Origin: Candidatus Peregrinibacteria bacterium
GTDB taxonomy: Bacteria > Patescibacteriota > Gracilibacteria > UM-FILTER-43-11
Length of the DNA: 64,000 nucleotides
Direction: 5' to 3'
Assembly: GCA_016699515.1 (NCBI GenBank)
Contig: CP064978.1
Location: 1-64,000 of the forward strand
Shown: positions 22,991 to 30,900 of the stretch, piece by piece
Position numbering within the stretch: position 1 is the stretch's first letter
Layout of the letters: the number at the start of each line of letters is the position of its first letter
Made by a program: the position numbers and the translations under genes
Notes under the pieces: generated by a model
Databases searched by the model: none
Told to the model about the DNA's origin: nothing
What the model saw: the letters and a program-made list of their open reading frames with translations, nothing else

Positions 22991-23680
22991 ATGGAATCTT
23001 TGCAAAAACGCCCCCTTACCTTTGTTTTATTTTTACTGCGACTCCTTAGTGGGGTGGTGGGTGGGGTTGCCGGCACGTTGGCTCTGTTTGTCGTTTACTT
23101 TTTGTTGCTGCACTTGGTTCCCGAAACCGAGGGGGTGAATTCACTTTCGTTTTTTGTGATTGTTGTGATGGCGTTTGTGGGCACCTTGGTTTCCAATACG
23201 GTTGTGTCGGTGATGGTTACTTTTATGGATAATGCCAAATACGCCCGCCGCAAAACCACCATTTTGCACGTTTTTTTGTTCAATCTCATTTTATTTTTCC
23301 TGACCATCCCCCTTTATTTGCTGGCATTGCAACTGGACATTATGATCGCGGTGGTGGCGGTCCATTTGCTTTTGAGTGCTTTTATTTCGGCGCTCATCAT
23401 GGAACTTTTGGCCGGGGAACGATATGCTCTTATGGGCTTATATAGCCTGGCTTTTGGAATCTTTTTTGCCATTACCCTGGCGGTGACTTTGGTAACGGCT
23501 CAGGTACGATCGTTGATCATTATTTTTTCGGCTATGCCAGGCGTTTGGTTTTTGCTGCAGCTCTTTGGCGGACTTACCGAACTTATTTACGATAATTTTG
23601 TTAAGTTCTATGGCGTTGATGCTTTAAACACCCAAACCGATTTAGGAGGGGATAGCGATGACGAAAGCGAGGAAAATTAA
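22991..23680 (+). CDS. Polytopic membrane protein, unknown function
   Basis: Unrecognised 229-residue protein. Hydrophobicity suggests six or seven transmembrane helices, for example FVLFLLRLLSGVVGGVAG, FVIVVMAFVGTLVSNTVVSV, LFNLILFFLTIPLYLLAL and YSLAFGIFFAITLAVTLV. The short cytoplasmic-type loop DNAKYARRKTT is basic and the C-terminal tail is acidic (GGDSDDESEEN). No transporter or enzyme signature is evident. It follows lspA by 12 bases on the same strand and is probably cotranscribed. The reading frame is uninterrupted and starts at ATG 22991. Confidence 0.8.
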   Translation: MESLQKRPLTFVLFLLRLLSGVVGGVAGTLALFVVYFLLLHLVPETEGVNSLSFFVIVVMAFVGTLVSNTVVSVMVTFMDNAKYARRKTTILHVFLFNLILFFLTIPLYLLALQLDIMIAVVAVHLLLSAFISALIMELLAGERYALMGLYSLAFGIFFAITLAVTLVTAQVRSLIIIFSAMPGVWFLLQLFGGLTELIYDNFVKFYGVDALNTQTDLGGDSDDESEEN

Positions 23681-23683
23681 CTT

Positions 23684-23711
23684 TTGACATTTGTGACCAT
23701 TCGTTTAGAAT
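23684..23711 (+). promoter_or_regulatory. Sigma-70-type promoter for the gene at 23739
   Basis: TTGACA at 23684-23689 and TAGAAT at 23706-23711 are separated by 16 bases, close to consensus. Transcription would start near 23718, about 20 bases before the ATG at 23739. It overlaps the region just after the preceding stop codon. Confidence 0.65.
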
Positions 23712-23738
23712 GAATTCTATTCCTAATATTGCCCTATT

Positions 23739-24065
23739 ATGAATAACCGCCTTGTTCCGCCCAGCGCTTGTGCCGACTTAATCGCTTTTTCTGGTGAAAC
23801 TGTTAATGGAAAAGTGACTGGGTTTGTTTCGCGAACACGCAATAGTATTTTTGGTGATCTAACCATGCGATTGCCCCAGGCCGCGGAGGCTCATTCTGAC
23901 CGTGGGGTCACTCCAGTGGTTCCCACTCCTGATCTCTCTAATCCCGGTTTGGGTAGCGCCCTGAGCGGTTCTAGGTCAATGCCGGGCGAGCAGGTGCCTT
24001 GGCAGCCGGGACCTTTCCCAACTTGGAATGAATTGGTGCAAACAGGCCGTGGCACCCCCCAATAA
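23739..24065 (+). CDS. Hypothetical proline/glycine-rich protein
   Basis: Unrecognised 108-residue protein with no signal peptide or membrane helix. The N-terminal third looks ordered (LIAFSGETVNGKVTGFVS); the rest is rich in P, G and S and probably disordered (VVPTPDLSNPGLGSALSG). A good promoter lies just upstream and the next gene starts 16 bases after its stop, so the two may be cotranscribed. Support comes from the promoter, the clean frame and the similar style of its neighbour. Confidence 0.6.
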   Translation: MNNRLVPPSACADLIAFSGETVNGKVTGFVSRTRNSIFGDLTMRLPQAAEAHSDRGVTPVVPTPDLSNPGLGSALSGSRSMPGEQVPWQPGPFPTWNELVQTGRGTPQ

Positions 24066-24081
24066 TTGTTGACCCCTTTTA

Positions 24082-24983
24082 ATGTCTGACGATTCTAAAA
24101 AATTGGTACTTTCTCAGCCGTCTCTCGACCGGCTGAAGTTTCGACGCAGGGGCGTGAATTAGCAGTTACTGGCAGCAGCAGGCAAGCAGTGAACGGTCTT
24201 TTCCCTGGTGCTGGGCCCGAGGGGCCTGATGCATGGGGGGATGATGAGGATACCGTTGCGGATAAGCTCACCCCAGACTCGGCCCCCTTGGTGGCTCCTC
24301 CTATGCCCCAAGCGGCGCGAGCTATGCCCGATAATTTGCCGACTGATCCAAGTCGTACTTCGCGCGGCACGGTGGCTTATTTTGATCATGAAGGATTGCC
24401 GCAGGGTGGGTACGAACTATTACTAGCGCAGTACCGTCGGCTTAATCCCCCAGAAGCTGGTAAACTTGAAATTCAAAACCTTCCTGACCTTCCTGGGTCA
24501 CCTTCGGATGACGATGGTTTTAATATGAGTGCATTTGATGAAATGTTTCGTTTTGTAGAAGATGATCCCAATACGCGATCTGAGCCGACTGCGCCAACAA
24601 GGCCTGATCAAGGTTTGCCAGTGCCTATTGTAAGGGGTAAGCCTGCTCAGCCTATTAATGATGGGCCGGTGACTGCTGACAATTTATTTGCTTCTGTTTC
24701 TTTGCCTGAAACAGTACTGTCAAAGTATGCATTGGTTGCTGATCTGGAAACGCAGGAAGTTGCTTCTGATGTGCATGCCGCACCCACCCCTGCACCGGTT
24801 AGAACGCAAGGCCTTCCGCCTGCTGAAAGCCGCCCTTTTGCAGAACCAGGCCCTGCCCCAACCACCGCATCTATATCTATTTCAGCTGATTTACCATCGC
24901 CGAAAACTCCTGGAGCCCTTGAAAAGCTCTACAGCGGTATTCAGGCTGCCCGAGATTGGCTTAAGCGCCTTTTTCGTCCTTAG
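24082..24983 (+). CDS. Hypothetical acidic, proline-rich protein with C-terminal amphipathic segment, one frameshift
   Basis: Unrecognised protein of about 300 residues. ATG 24082 gives MSDDSKK and then a premature stop; a one-base change in the A run at 24099-24104 restores KIGTFSAVSRPAEVSTQG, which runs into the long frame to 24983. Most of it is acidic and proline-rich with low predicted order (FNMSAFDEMFRFVEDDPN is one of few ordered-looking parts). The C-terminus, LEKLYSGIQAARDWLKRLF, is a plausible amphipathic helix. It overlaps the convergent tsaE-HD gene by four bases at the stops. Composition is similar to the disordered part of the 1278-residue protein at 51282, but I see no clear homology. 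Confidence 0.6.
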
Positions 24984-26035
24984 CGGAGGTCGGTTGGTTT
25001 TAGCGCAAGGGGTTTGAATAATTCGTTTTCCAGTTCGATGGTTTTTTGCTCAATGGCGGGGATCGCCGCGTCCATTTGCGGGGTGTTGAATTTTTTGTAA
25101 CGCTCCCGCCCATCCTGAAAGCGCTCATGCAGCGATACAATTTGATCGTGAGCGCAGCGTTTATCGGCGTAGTGCACCAATTTTTTTTCGAGCGTGTTGA
25201 ACGCATGGGGTTCTTCGAGTACGGCGGTAAAACGATGCAGACGAATCGCTTCGGCGGTTTCGGTAAAGCCCAACTTAGTAAAATATTCGTGAGCAATGTC
25301 GGCATGATGTCTGCCTTCAAATTCCTTGCGCATGGCAAGCCAGGCATTCCATTGCTTGCTGGTGATTTCCTCGGAAAAGTTTTCTTTTTCCATGGTTTTA
25401 AAATCACACACACGGCATACGTCATGCAGCAAGGCAGCCGTGTTCACCAAATTCATATTTACGATCTCGCCTTGGTCGGCGTAGGCTTGAGCGATTTGTG
25501 TGGCCACGCTTGCCACTTGCGCGCAGTGCGCGCGTACGTGCAGGGGGGTAATCCATTTTTCCCAGTGAGCTTTCACCTCCGCTTCGGTTACTACTTGCGA
25601 ACTGAAGTGCTCCACTGCGATGGTGCGATCCTCTCCATCGATTTTAAAATGCACTTCTATGCGTTCCGACGGCCAATGCGCCAGACGATCGGCCCATTCG
25701 ATCACGTTGATCGCTCGGTTGTCGCTTATACTTTCTTCTAACCCGATCGAATGCAAATCGTCGCCTTTTTGCAGGCGGTAAAGGTCGTAATGATAGAATA
25801 CGGATGGTGGGCCGGATAGTGGATTCAGTTGATATTGATTGACGTAAGCAAAGGTGGGGCTTTTGATGGTTTCTTTGATCCCCATGCCGGCGGCGATGCC
25901 TTTGCTAAACTGGGTTTTGCCCGCCCCTAAATTGCCAAATAGCAACACCGATTGGCCGGGTTTTAGCGTTTCTCCCAGCCTTTTGCCGAGTTCAATCGTT
26001 TGGTCCGTGCTTTGAGTGTGATAGATGGCTTGCAT
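24980..26035 (-). CDS. tsaE: TsaE (tRNA t6A biosynthesis ATPase) fused to an HD-domain protein
   Basis: Residues 1-~150 are TsaE, the ATPase of the t6A tRNA-modification complex: Walker A LFGNLGAGKTQFSKGIA, then IKSPTFAYVNQYQ, FYHYDLYRL and INVIEWADRL. Residues ~175-350 form a separate HD-superfamily domain: VRAHCAQVASVATQIA (first His), NTAALLHDVCRV (HD pair), EGRHHADIAHEYF and LVHYADKRCAHD, the order seen in metal-dependent phosphohydrolases. TsaE alone is ~150 residues, so this is a genuine fusion; the frame is continuous and uninterrupted. I choose ATG at 26033-26035 (MQAIYHTQ); a longer frame to 26062 reads into the duplicated 3' end of the neighbouring ligase gene. The HD substrate is unknown. 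Confidence 0.92.
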   Translation of the reverse strand: MQAIYHTQSTDQTIELGKRLGETLKPGQSVLLFGNLGAGKTQFSKGIAAGMGIKETIKSPTFAYVNQYQLNPLSGPPSVFYHYDLYRLQKGDDLHSIGLEESISDNRAINVIEWADRLAHWPSERIEVHFKIDGEDRTIAVEHFSSQVVTEAEVKAHWEKWITPLHVRAHCAQVASVATQIAQAYADQGEIVNMNLVNTAALLHDVCRVCDFKTMEKENFSEEITSKQWNAWLAMRKEFEGRHHADIAHEYFTKLGFTETAEAIRLHRFTAVLEEPHAFNTLEKKLVHYADKRCAHDQIVSLHERFQDGRERYKKFNTPQMDAAIPAIEQKTIELENELFKPLALKPTDLR

Positions 26036-26137
26036 TGGCTTAACGGTGAGATGCCGGATCAAGTACGGTATGACCTACAACGGCAAGCACCATCATGCCA
26101 GTCCAACTGGTTACGAGCAAGTGATCCATGCTGGCGA
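26022..26137. repeat. Left copy of the ~120-bp direct repeat bracketing the accessory cassette (pairs with 31558-31683)
   Basis: This copy and that at 31558-31683 share TAGATGGCTTGCATTGGC at one end and CCATGCTGGCGA at the other with few changes between. On the minus strand this copy encodes the last ~28 codons of an O-antigen-ligase-like protein (MDHLLVTSWTGMMVLAVVGH) ending in its own TAA, followed four bases later by the tsaE ATG. It therefore preserves the ancestral ligase-tsaE junction. Confidence 0.9.
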
Positions 26138-26275
26138 AGTGGTGGCTCAATTAAAGAAAGCTATAAATATGGCTTTTATAAGCCATTTAATAACTATTTA
26201 ATATTTGATTGGCCACAAAAGCATGCTACGTTAAATAATAACTAACCAACACAAAATATGAAGTCATCAAAATCA
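26131..26275. repeat. 145-bp direct repeat, copy A (pairs with 27296-27440)
   Basis: Near-identical to copy B from CTGGCGA through GAAGTCATCAAAATCA. Shared landmarks are AAGAAAGCTATAAATATGGC, the palindrome ATGGCTTTTATAAGCCAT and AAAAGCATGCTACGTTAAA. Its left end encodes the stub VVAQLKKA, matching the subtilisin propeptide fragment before copy B, and its right end contains the start of the small CPD protein at 26258. The palindrome could form a hairpin. Confidence 0.92.
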
Positions 26276-26509
26276 TTCATTATATCATTAGTTATTCTGC
26301 TTATAGTTACCACACTAGGTTTAATAGGATATTTTAAATTTTTTTATAACATTTGCCCTGACAAATTGATCATTAATGAGATGCCAGGATCAGTAGGTGA
26401 GATGTATTTCATAAAAGACGGGAAGCGAATGGAGATCTTTGAGAAGGGGGAAAGGTGGCAAAACTGGGTAGATTATAACTGCCAAATAGAAACCATGCGC
26501 GTGCAATAA
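26258..26509 (+). CDS. Small membrane-anchored CPD/NC protein, paralogue 1
   Basis: First of five tandem paralogues. Layout: a short basic N-terminus (MKSSKSF), one transmembrane or uncleaved signal helix (IISLVILLIVTTLGLIGYF), then an exported domain of about 50 residues opening with NICPDKLIINEMPG, a central YFIKDGKRMEIFE and the end WVDYNC. Two cysteines are shared by the family (CPD and NC), suggesting one disulfide outside the membrane. I cannot name a family. The DNA is clearly AT-richer than flanking housekeeping genes. The ATG lies in the right end of repeat copy A, so this gene and paralogue 4 share the same upstream sequence. Confidence 0.78.
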   Translation: MKSSKSFIISLVILLIVTTLGLIGYFKFFYNICPDKLIINEMPGSVGEMYFIKDGKRMEIFEKGERWQNWVDYNCQIETMRVQ

Positions 26510-26518
26510 TTTATACAT

Positions 26519-26767
26519 ATGAAAAACACTAAATCCTTCAATATTGCCCTACTATTGATATTAATAGTAACAGTAGTTGGATCGGTGATCTATTTTACAA
26601 GAATTAAAAAAGAATGTCCGGATACTCTAATCCACAACGAATCCATTAGTTACGGAATATCACCAAGCTCATATTGGGTGAAAAATGGGGTGGAAATGGA
26701 GGTCGATCAAAACTATTACGAATGGATCTTGATCAACTGCGAGTATGACAAAAAAACCACATTTTAG
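26519..26767 (+). CDS. Small membrane-anchored CPD/NC protein, paralogue 2
   Basis: Same architecture in 82 residues: MKNTKSF, helix IALLLILIVTVVGSVIYF, ECPDTLIHNESISYG, central YWVKNGVEMEVDQ and the end YEWILINCEYDKK. The pattern Y-[FW]-x-K-x-G-x-x-M-E followed by W-[IV]-x-x-N-C matches paralogue 1, although overall identity is modest, so these are old duplicates under constraint. It starts nine bases after the stop of paralogue 1 and is probably in the same transcript. No function known. Confidence 0.78.
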   Translation: MKNTKSFNIALLLILIVTVVGSVIYFTRIKKECPDTLIHNESISYGISPSSYWVKNGVEMEVDQNYYEWILINCEYDKKTTF

Positions 26768-26807
26768 AGTTAACAATGCTAAAACAATATAAATTAACCC
26801 AAAGTTT

Positions 26808-27074
26808 ATGAAAGCAAAACAACCCATTATTTACGTACTAATTATGTCAGTAGTCATTATTAGTTGTTTTTTCGTTAACCACAAAGTAAAGCAAAACAAA
26901 CTGTGTCCTGACGAGCTTGCGGTCAACAGAACCCCTGGTTTCGTACCTAAAGAAATAGGGGGTGGTAGGCAGTACTTAAAAAATGGTCAGAAGATAGATA
27001 CATCAAATTGGGACCTAGAAACTGCTAGGTGGGTAGAAAAAAACTGTAAATACAAAACAACAGTAGTTGAATAA
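26808..27074 (+). CDS. Small membrane-anchored CPD/NC protein, paralogue 3
   Basis: 88 residues: helix IIYVLIMSVVIISCFFV, then LCPDELAVNRTPGFV, central QYLKNGQKIDTSN and the end ARWVEKNCKYKT. Its N-terminus (MKAKQP) differs from the MKSSKS of paralogues 1 and 4. The helix contains an extra cysteine (ISCFF) that could suit lipidation, but the spacing is not a clear lipobox. AT-rich like its neighbours. It ends 48 bases before the degraded subtilisin fragment. Confidence 0.76.
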   Translation: MKAKQPIIYVLIMSVVIISCFFVNHKVKQNKLCPDELAVNRTPGFVPKEIGGGRQYLKNGQKIDTSNWDLETARWVEKNCKYKTTVVE

Positions 27075-27121
27075 AAAATGGCAGAAAACAAATTTATAAT
27101 TAATGTTTGACAAGTATTTTT

Positions 27122-27366
27122 ATGAAGTAACTGAGCTATTTAGTCACACTACTTTCCCTAGCCATACTCATAGGTGTCATCGGGAATGCATCTGCAAAGG
27201 AAACAACAGTTTCCAAATTAGAGAGCTTAAAACGGTCCGAGCAAGAGGGGATCTTGGTTGGACCGACGAGCAAATTATTGAACTGGGATACGTGCCTGGC
27301 GAGTTGGTGGTTCAATTTAAGAAAGCTATAAATATGGCTTTTATAAGCCATTTAATAACTATTTAA
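27122..27366 (+). pseudogene. Remnant of a second subtilisin gene (signal peptide and propeptide only)
   Basis: Frame one from ATG 27122 reads MK, a stop, then a clear signal peptide (YLVTLLSLAILIGVIGNASA) and KETTVSKLESLKR. A shift near 27260 leads into WTDEQIIELGYVPGELVVQF. The latter matches the N-terminal propeptide of the intact protease at 27955, which has WTDEEVIELGYVPHELVVEF. The coding sequence then runs into repeat copy B and stops, so the whole catalytic domain is missing. The in-frame stop, the shift and the truncation together suggest true decay here, unlike the housekeeping genes. Confidence 0.7.
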
Positions 27367-27440
27367 TATTTGATTGGCCACAAAAGCATGCTACGTTAAA
27401 TAATAACTAACCAACACAAAACATGAAGTCATCAAAATCA
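27296..27440. repeat. 145-bp direct repeat, copy B (pairs with 26131-26275)
   Basis: Near-identical to copy A. It begins at the CTGGCGA inside the truncated propeptide, includes the palindrome ATGGCTTTTATAAGCCAT and ends within the first codons of paralogue 4. The pair implies a duplication of a unit made of a subtilisin stub, hairpin and small-protein start. Recombination between A and B would delete about 1.17 kb with paralogues 1-3. Confidence 0.92.
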
Positions 27441-27692
27441 ACCAAATACACCATTGCTATTTTACTAATTATTGCTGCCCTCAGCTTAGCGGCCTACCAC
27501 AGATTCTTTTGGTTTGAAAAAATATGTCCCGACCTACACAACTACAACTCCCAATTAAGCAGTCCTCAGGAGCAAAATTACTGGAGTAAAGAGTGTGTAA
27601 CTATGGAGGTATCTGCTAAACAACAAGATTGGATTATGATGAATTGTGATTATAAAAAGGTGACCATTGAGTCACGCATAACAAGTCAGTAA
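27423..27692 (+). CDS. Small membrane-anchored CPD/NC protein, paralogue 4
   Basis: 89 residues: MKSSKSTKY, helix TIAILLIIAALSLAAYH, KICPDLHNYNSQL, central YWSKECVTMEVSA and DWIMMNCDYKKV near the end. It carries one extra cysteine (KEC) relative to its relatives. The first codons and upstream region are shared with paralogue 1 through the direct repeat, but the rest of the protein differs, so only the 5' region has been copied recently. Followed 34 bases later by paralogue 5. Confidence 0.77.
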   Translation: MKSSKSTKYTIAILLIIAALSLAAYHRFFWFEKICPDLHNYNSQLSSPQEQNYWSKECVTMEVSAKQQDWIMMNCDYKKVTIESRITSQ

Positions 27693-27726
27693 AAACAATA
27701 TGCACCAAGTATCAGTGTTGTAATTT

Positions 27727-27954
27727 ATGAAAACTAAAAAACTTATTTGCATTATAATTATCACCATCCTATTCAGTATTGTTGCGATTATTGGCTACGC
27801 TGAATACTCTTGGCAAACATGTCCCGACCAAAGCTATGTGACACAATTTGGTACAAAATGGAGCCTAAAATTAAAGTTGCAATGCAAGGCAGCAGCAAAA
27901 GAGAGAATATATGATATTGATCCATTAAGTACCCCTCATTCTAAAATCTACCAA
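27727..27954 (+). CDS. Small CPD protein, paralogue 5, truncated and open in frame into the protease
   Basis: The frame opens at ATG 27727 with LICIIIITILFSIVAIIGY and TCPDQSYVTQFG, matching the first half of the family, but lacks the K-G-ME and W..NC blocks. Instead it continues KLQCKAAAKERIYDID and passes without a stop into the subtilisin signal peptide. Either this is a shortened paralogue whose stop was lost, or a natural fusion. I favour a separate start for the protease, because ATG 27955 begins a textbook signal peptide. Ribosome profiling or peptides would decide. Confidence 0.6.
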
Positions 27955-30900
27955 ATGAAAAACATATACCGTTTAATTTTAACGATAGTGCTTGGGCTTT
28001 TTATTTTGCCAAGTATGCTGTATGCGAACCAGGAGGCAATTAACAATTGGACCGACGAAGAGGTTATTGAGCTAGGTTATGTACCCCATGAGCTGGTGGT
28101 TGAATTCGACCCAAGACAAATCCAAGTGTCGTCCCAGTCAAAAGAGATTGAGTCATTTGCAAGCACGGCGCTTGAGGAAGAAGTGATGACACTAAAAGAA
28201 ACATTGAACTTTGCAAATGCTGCCGTGTTTTATGTTGGCACCAGTGGATATGTTGAAAATTATGTTGCCGCCTTAAAAGCAAACCCCCTAGTGGCATCGG
28301 TAACCCCAAATTATGTATATGAATTTAGTGCAACAGCCAATGATCCACATTTTACTAATAATGATCAGTGGGGGTTACGGAATCACACCAACCCAACCGC
28401 CGACATCGACATTGAAAACGCTTGGAATATTGGCACCGGAGGAACCAACAAAATCGTTGCCCTGCTCGATACTGGTGTTGCCTACGACCACCCCGATTTA
28501 GCCACCAACATGTGGGGAGGGGGCAAATGCAGAGATGAAAACGGACAAATTCTACCCGTCGAATGTAAACATGGGTGGGACTATGTCAATAACGACCGTG
28601 ATCCCCGAGATGACTTTGGCCATGGAACCCACATGGCGGGGATTATTGCGGCCGAAACGAATAATGGTATCGGTATTGCAGGAATTAATCAAAATGCCAA
28701 GATAATGGTGGTAAAAATTGGTAATTCTTACGGAACCTTCACCAATGCCTTAAAAGGTATTCAATTTGCCCGCAACAACAAAGCAACCATTATTAATGCC
28801 AGCTTTGGAGGCGTTTCGGAGCAATTTGGAGATCAGGCACTTGTTGAAAGCGCCATTCAGCAATTTGGGCAAACAGGAATTTTTGTCGCGGGGGCTGGAA
28901 ATTCTGCAAATAATAACGACACAAATCCATTTTTCCCCGCAAGTTTTTTGCTAAATAGTATTATATCAGTAGCTGCATCAGACAGAGTCGACAACTTTGC
29001 GAGTAGTTTTTCAAATTGGGGGGCAGGTACGGTTGATGTGTTTGCACCAGGAAATGATATATGGAGTACTTATGTACAAGAATTTGCAAACTTCTTAATG
29101 AATCCACAAACCTTTACACTTTTCCAACCGTGGTATTCTCGCCAAATCAGCACGATTGATTATGTTTTCACCAATTCAAATGCATATACATCCAATATAA
29201 GTGCTTCCGCAATAACAAGAACATTTGATCTATCAGGTAATAATATAGATCCCGATTCTGCAGCGCTTACTTTAAATGTTTGGTGTGATACCGAAATGCC
29301 AAGTGTCGGGAATACGCCCCCTGACTATATTGAAGTATTTATTTCTCCCGATGGTACAAATTGGTCACCATTACAAGAAACATTAATCGGAGACAATAAG
29401 ATAAGCGAAGACAGTCTACTGTTAGAATCTACTTACGATGGCTATCCGGGCAAAAGTAGTTCATTGGGATTTATTATTTCACCAAGTTATTTCAGCCAAA
29501 GAACACAATTTAAGTTTGAATGGATAACAGATGGTCGTAACACCGATGGACCACACAGAGGATGCTACCTGTCAAACTTACGATTAAGATATTTGGCATT
29601 TGGTGAATCGGGTCAAAACAGCCAGTCATACGTGGGGGGTCCTGAATACAGCGGCACCTCTCAATCCGCAGCCTTTGTCACCGGCATCACCGCTTTGGTG
29701 TGGAACACATTCCCCCAACTTACCCCCGAACAAGTACGCTACGCGGTGGTCAATTCGGGTGATCCCATCAATAACATTCACCCCATCAATGGTCAGCAAC
29801 TTACCGTTACCGGTAGGCGCGTGAATGCATACAAGGCCATGTTACTTGCCCAAGAACTCAACAACGATCGTCTGTTTTTGGTGAACGACATCACCGTGCG
29901 TTCTACGTCCGCTGGGGGGAATTGGAACGACCCAGCCACGTGGGTGGGGGGCGCTGTGCCCACCAGCACCGATGTGGTTGAGATCAACGGGAACGTGACG
30001 GTGAATGCGAATGTAACGGTGAGCGGAATGCTCATTAGCCCCGGAACCACCCTCTATGCACCGGGAACAGGAAGCCAAACTCTTAACATCAACGGAAGCC
30101 GCGGTGAATTGCAAAACAAAGGAACGATTGATGGTCCAAGCGGGCAGCAGTCTACTTTAACCATTCATGCCAACACCATCGAAAACACAGGTTCTATTTA
30201 TGGTAATCAAATCAATACGCAAGATCTATACAATCGAGGGAACATTACTAATGTAAACACCCTTCAGGTACGGGGAACCTTGCGACACCAGGGCACCATC
30301 AATAATTGCATATTGATTTTTAATGGAACCAATGCCGTACAACAGCTGTTTAGCGATGCTGCTAATCCTTTGGGCGATGTTGTATTTGATAATGATGTGA
30401 ATGTAACGGGTTCTTTGGCCTTTAATGGCACATCTGTCACTATTAGCGCTGGAAAAACCATCACGCTTCCTCCTGGATCAACCGTTCGGGTTTATAGTAG
30501 ACAGTTTTATCAATATGGAACGCTTGCCGCGGATCATTTGGTTTTAGATGAAGGGCAACCAGGATTTACTCAATATTGGGAAAGTGCTACGCCGTTTGTT
30601 GGCCAGACCGTTCGGTTTGTTGGCAATAGTCGTTGGCAAATGGTTAATAACGTCACTCTTGATGCGGATGCTACCGTGGAAAGTAATGCCGCTATCAGTG
30701 GGGGCCAGTTGGCTGTTTATGGTCATTTTAACAATCAAGGCAACCTTTCGGGGCTCACTACTCTGATTGCTTACGGTAATTTTATCAATTCAGGAACAGC
30801 AGTACTCCATTTGCGTGCGCATCAAAATGTAACACAAAATGGCCAAATGATGGGGGGCTCTATTACTTTTGAAGGGGGCGTGCAACCACAAACCATCGCC

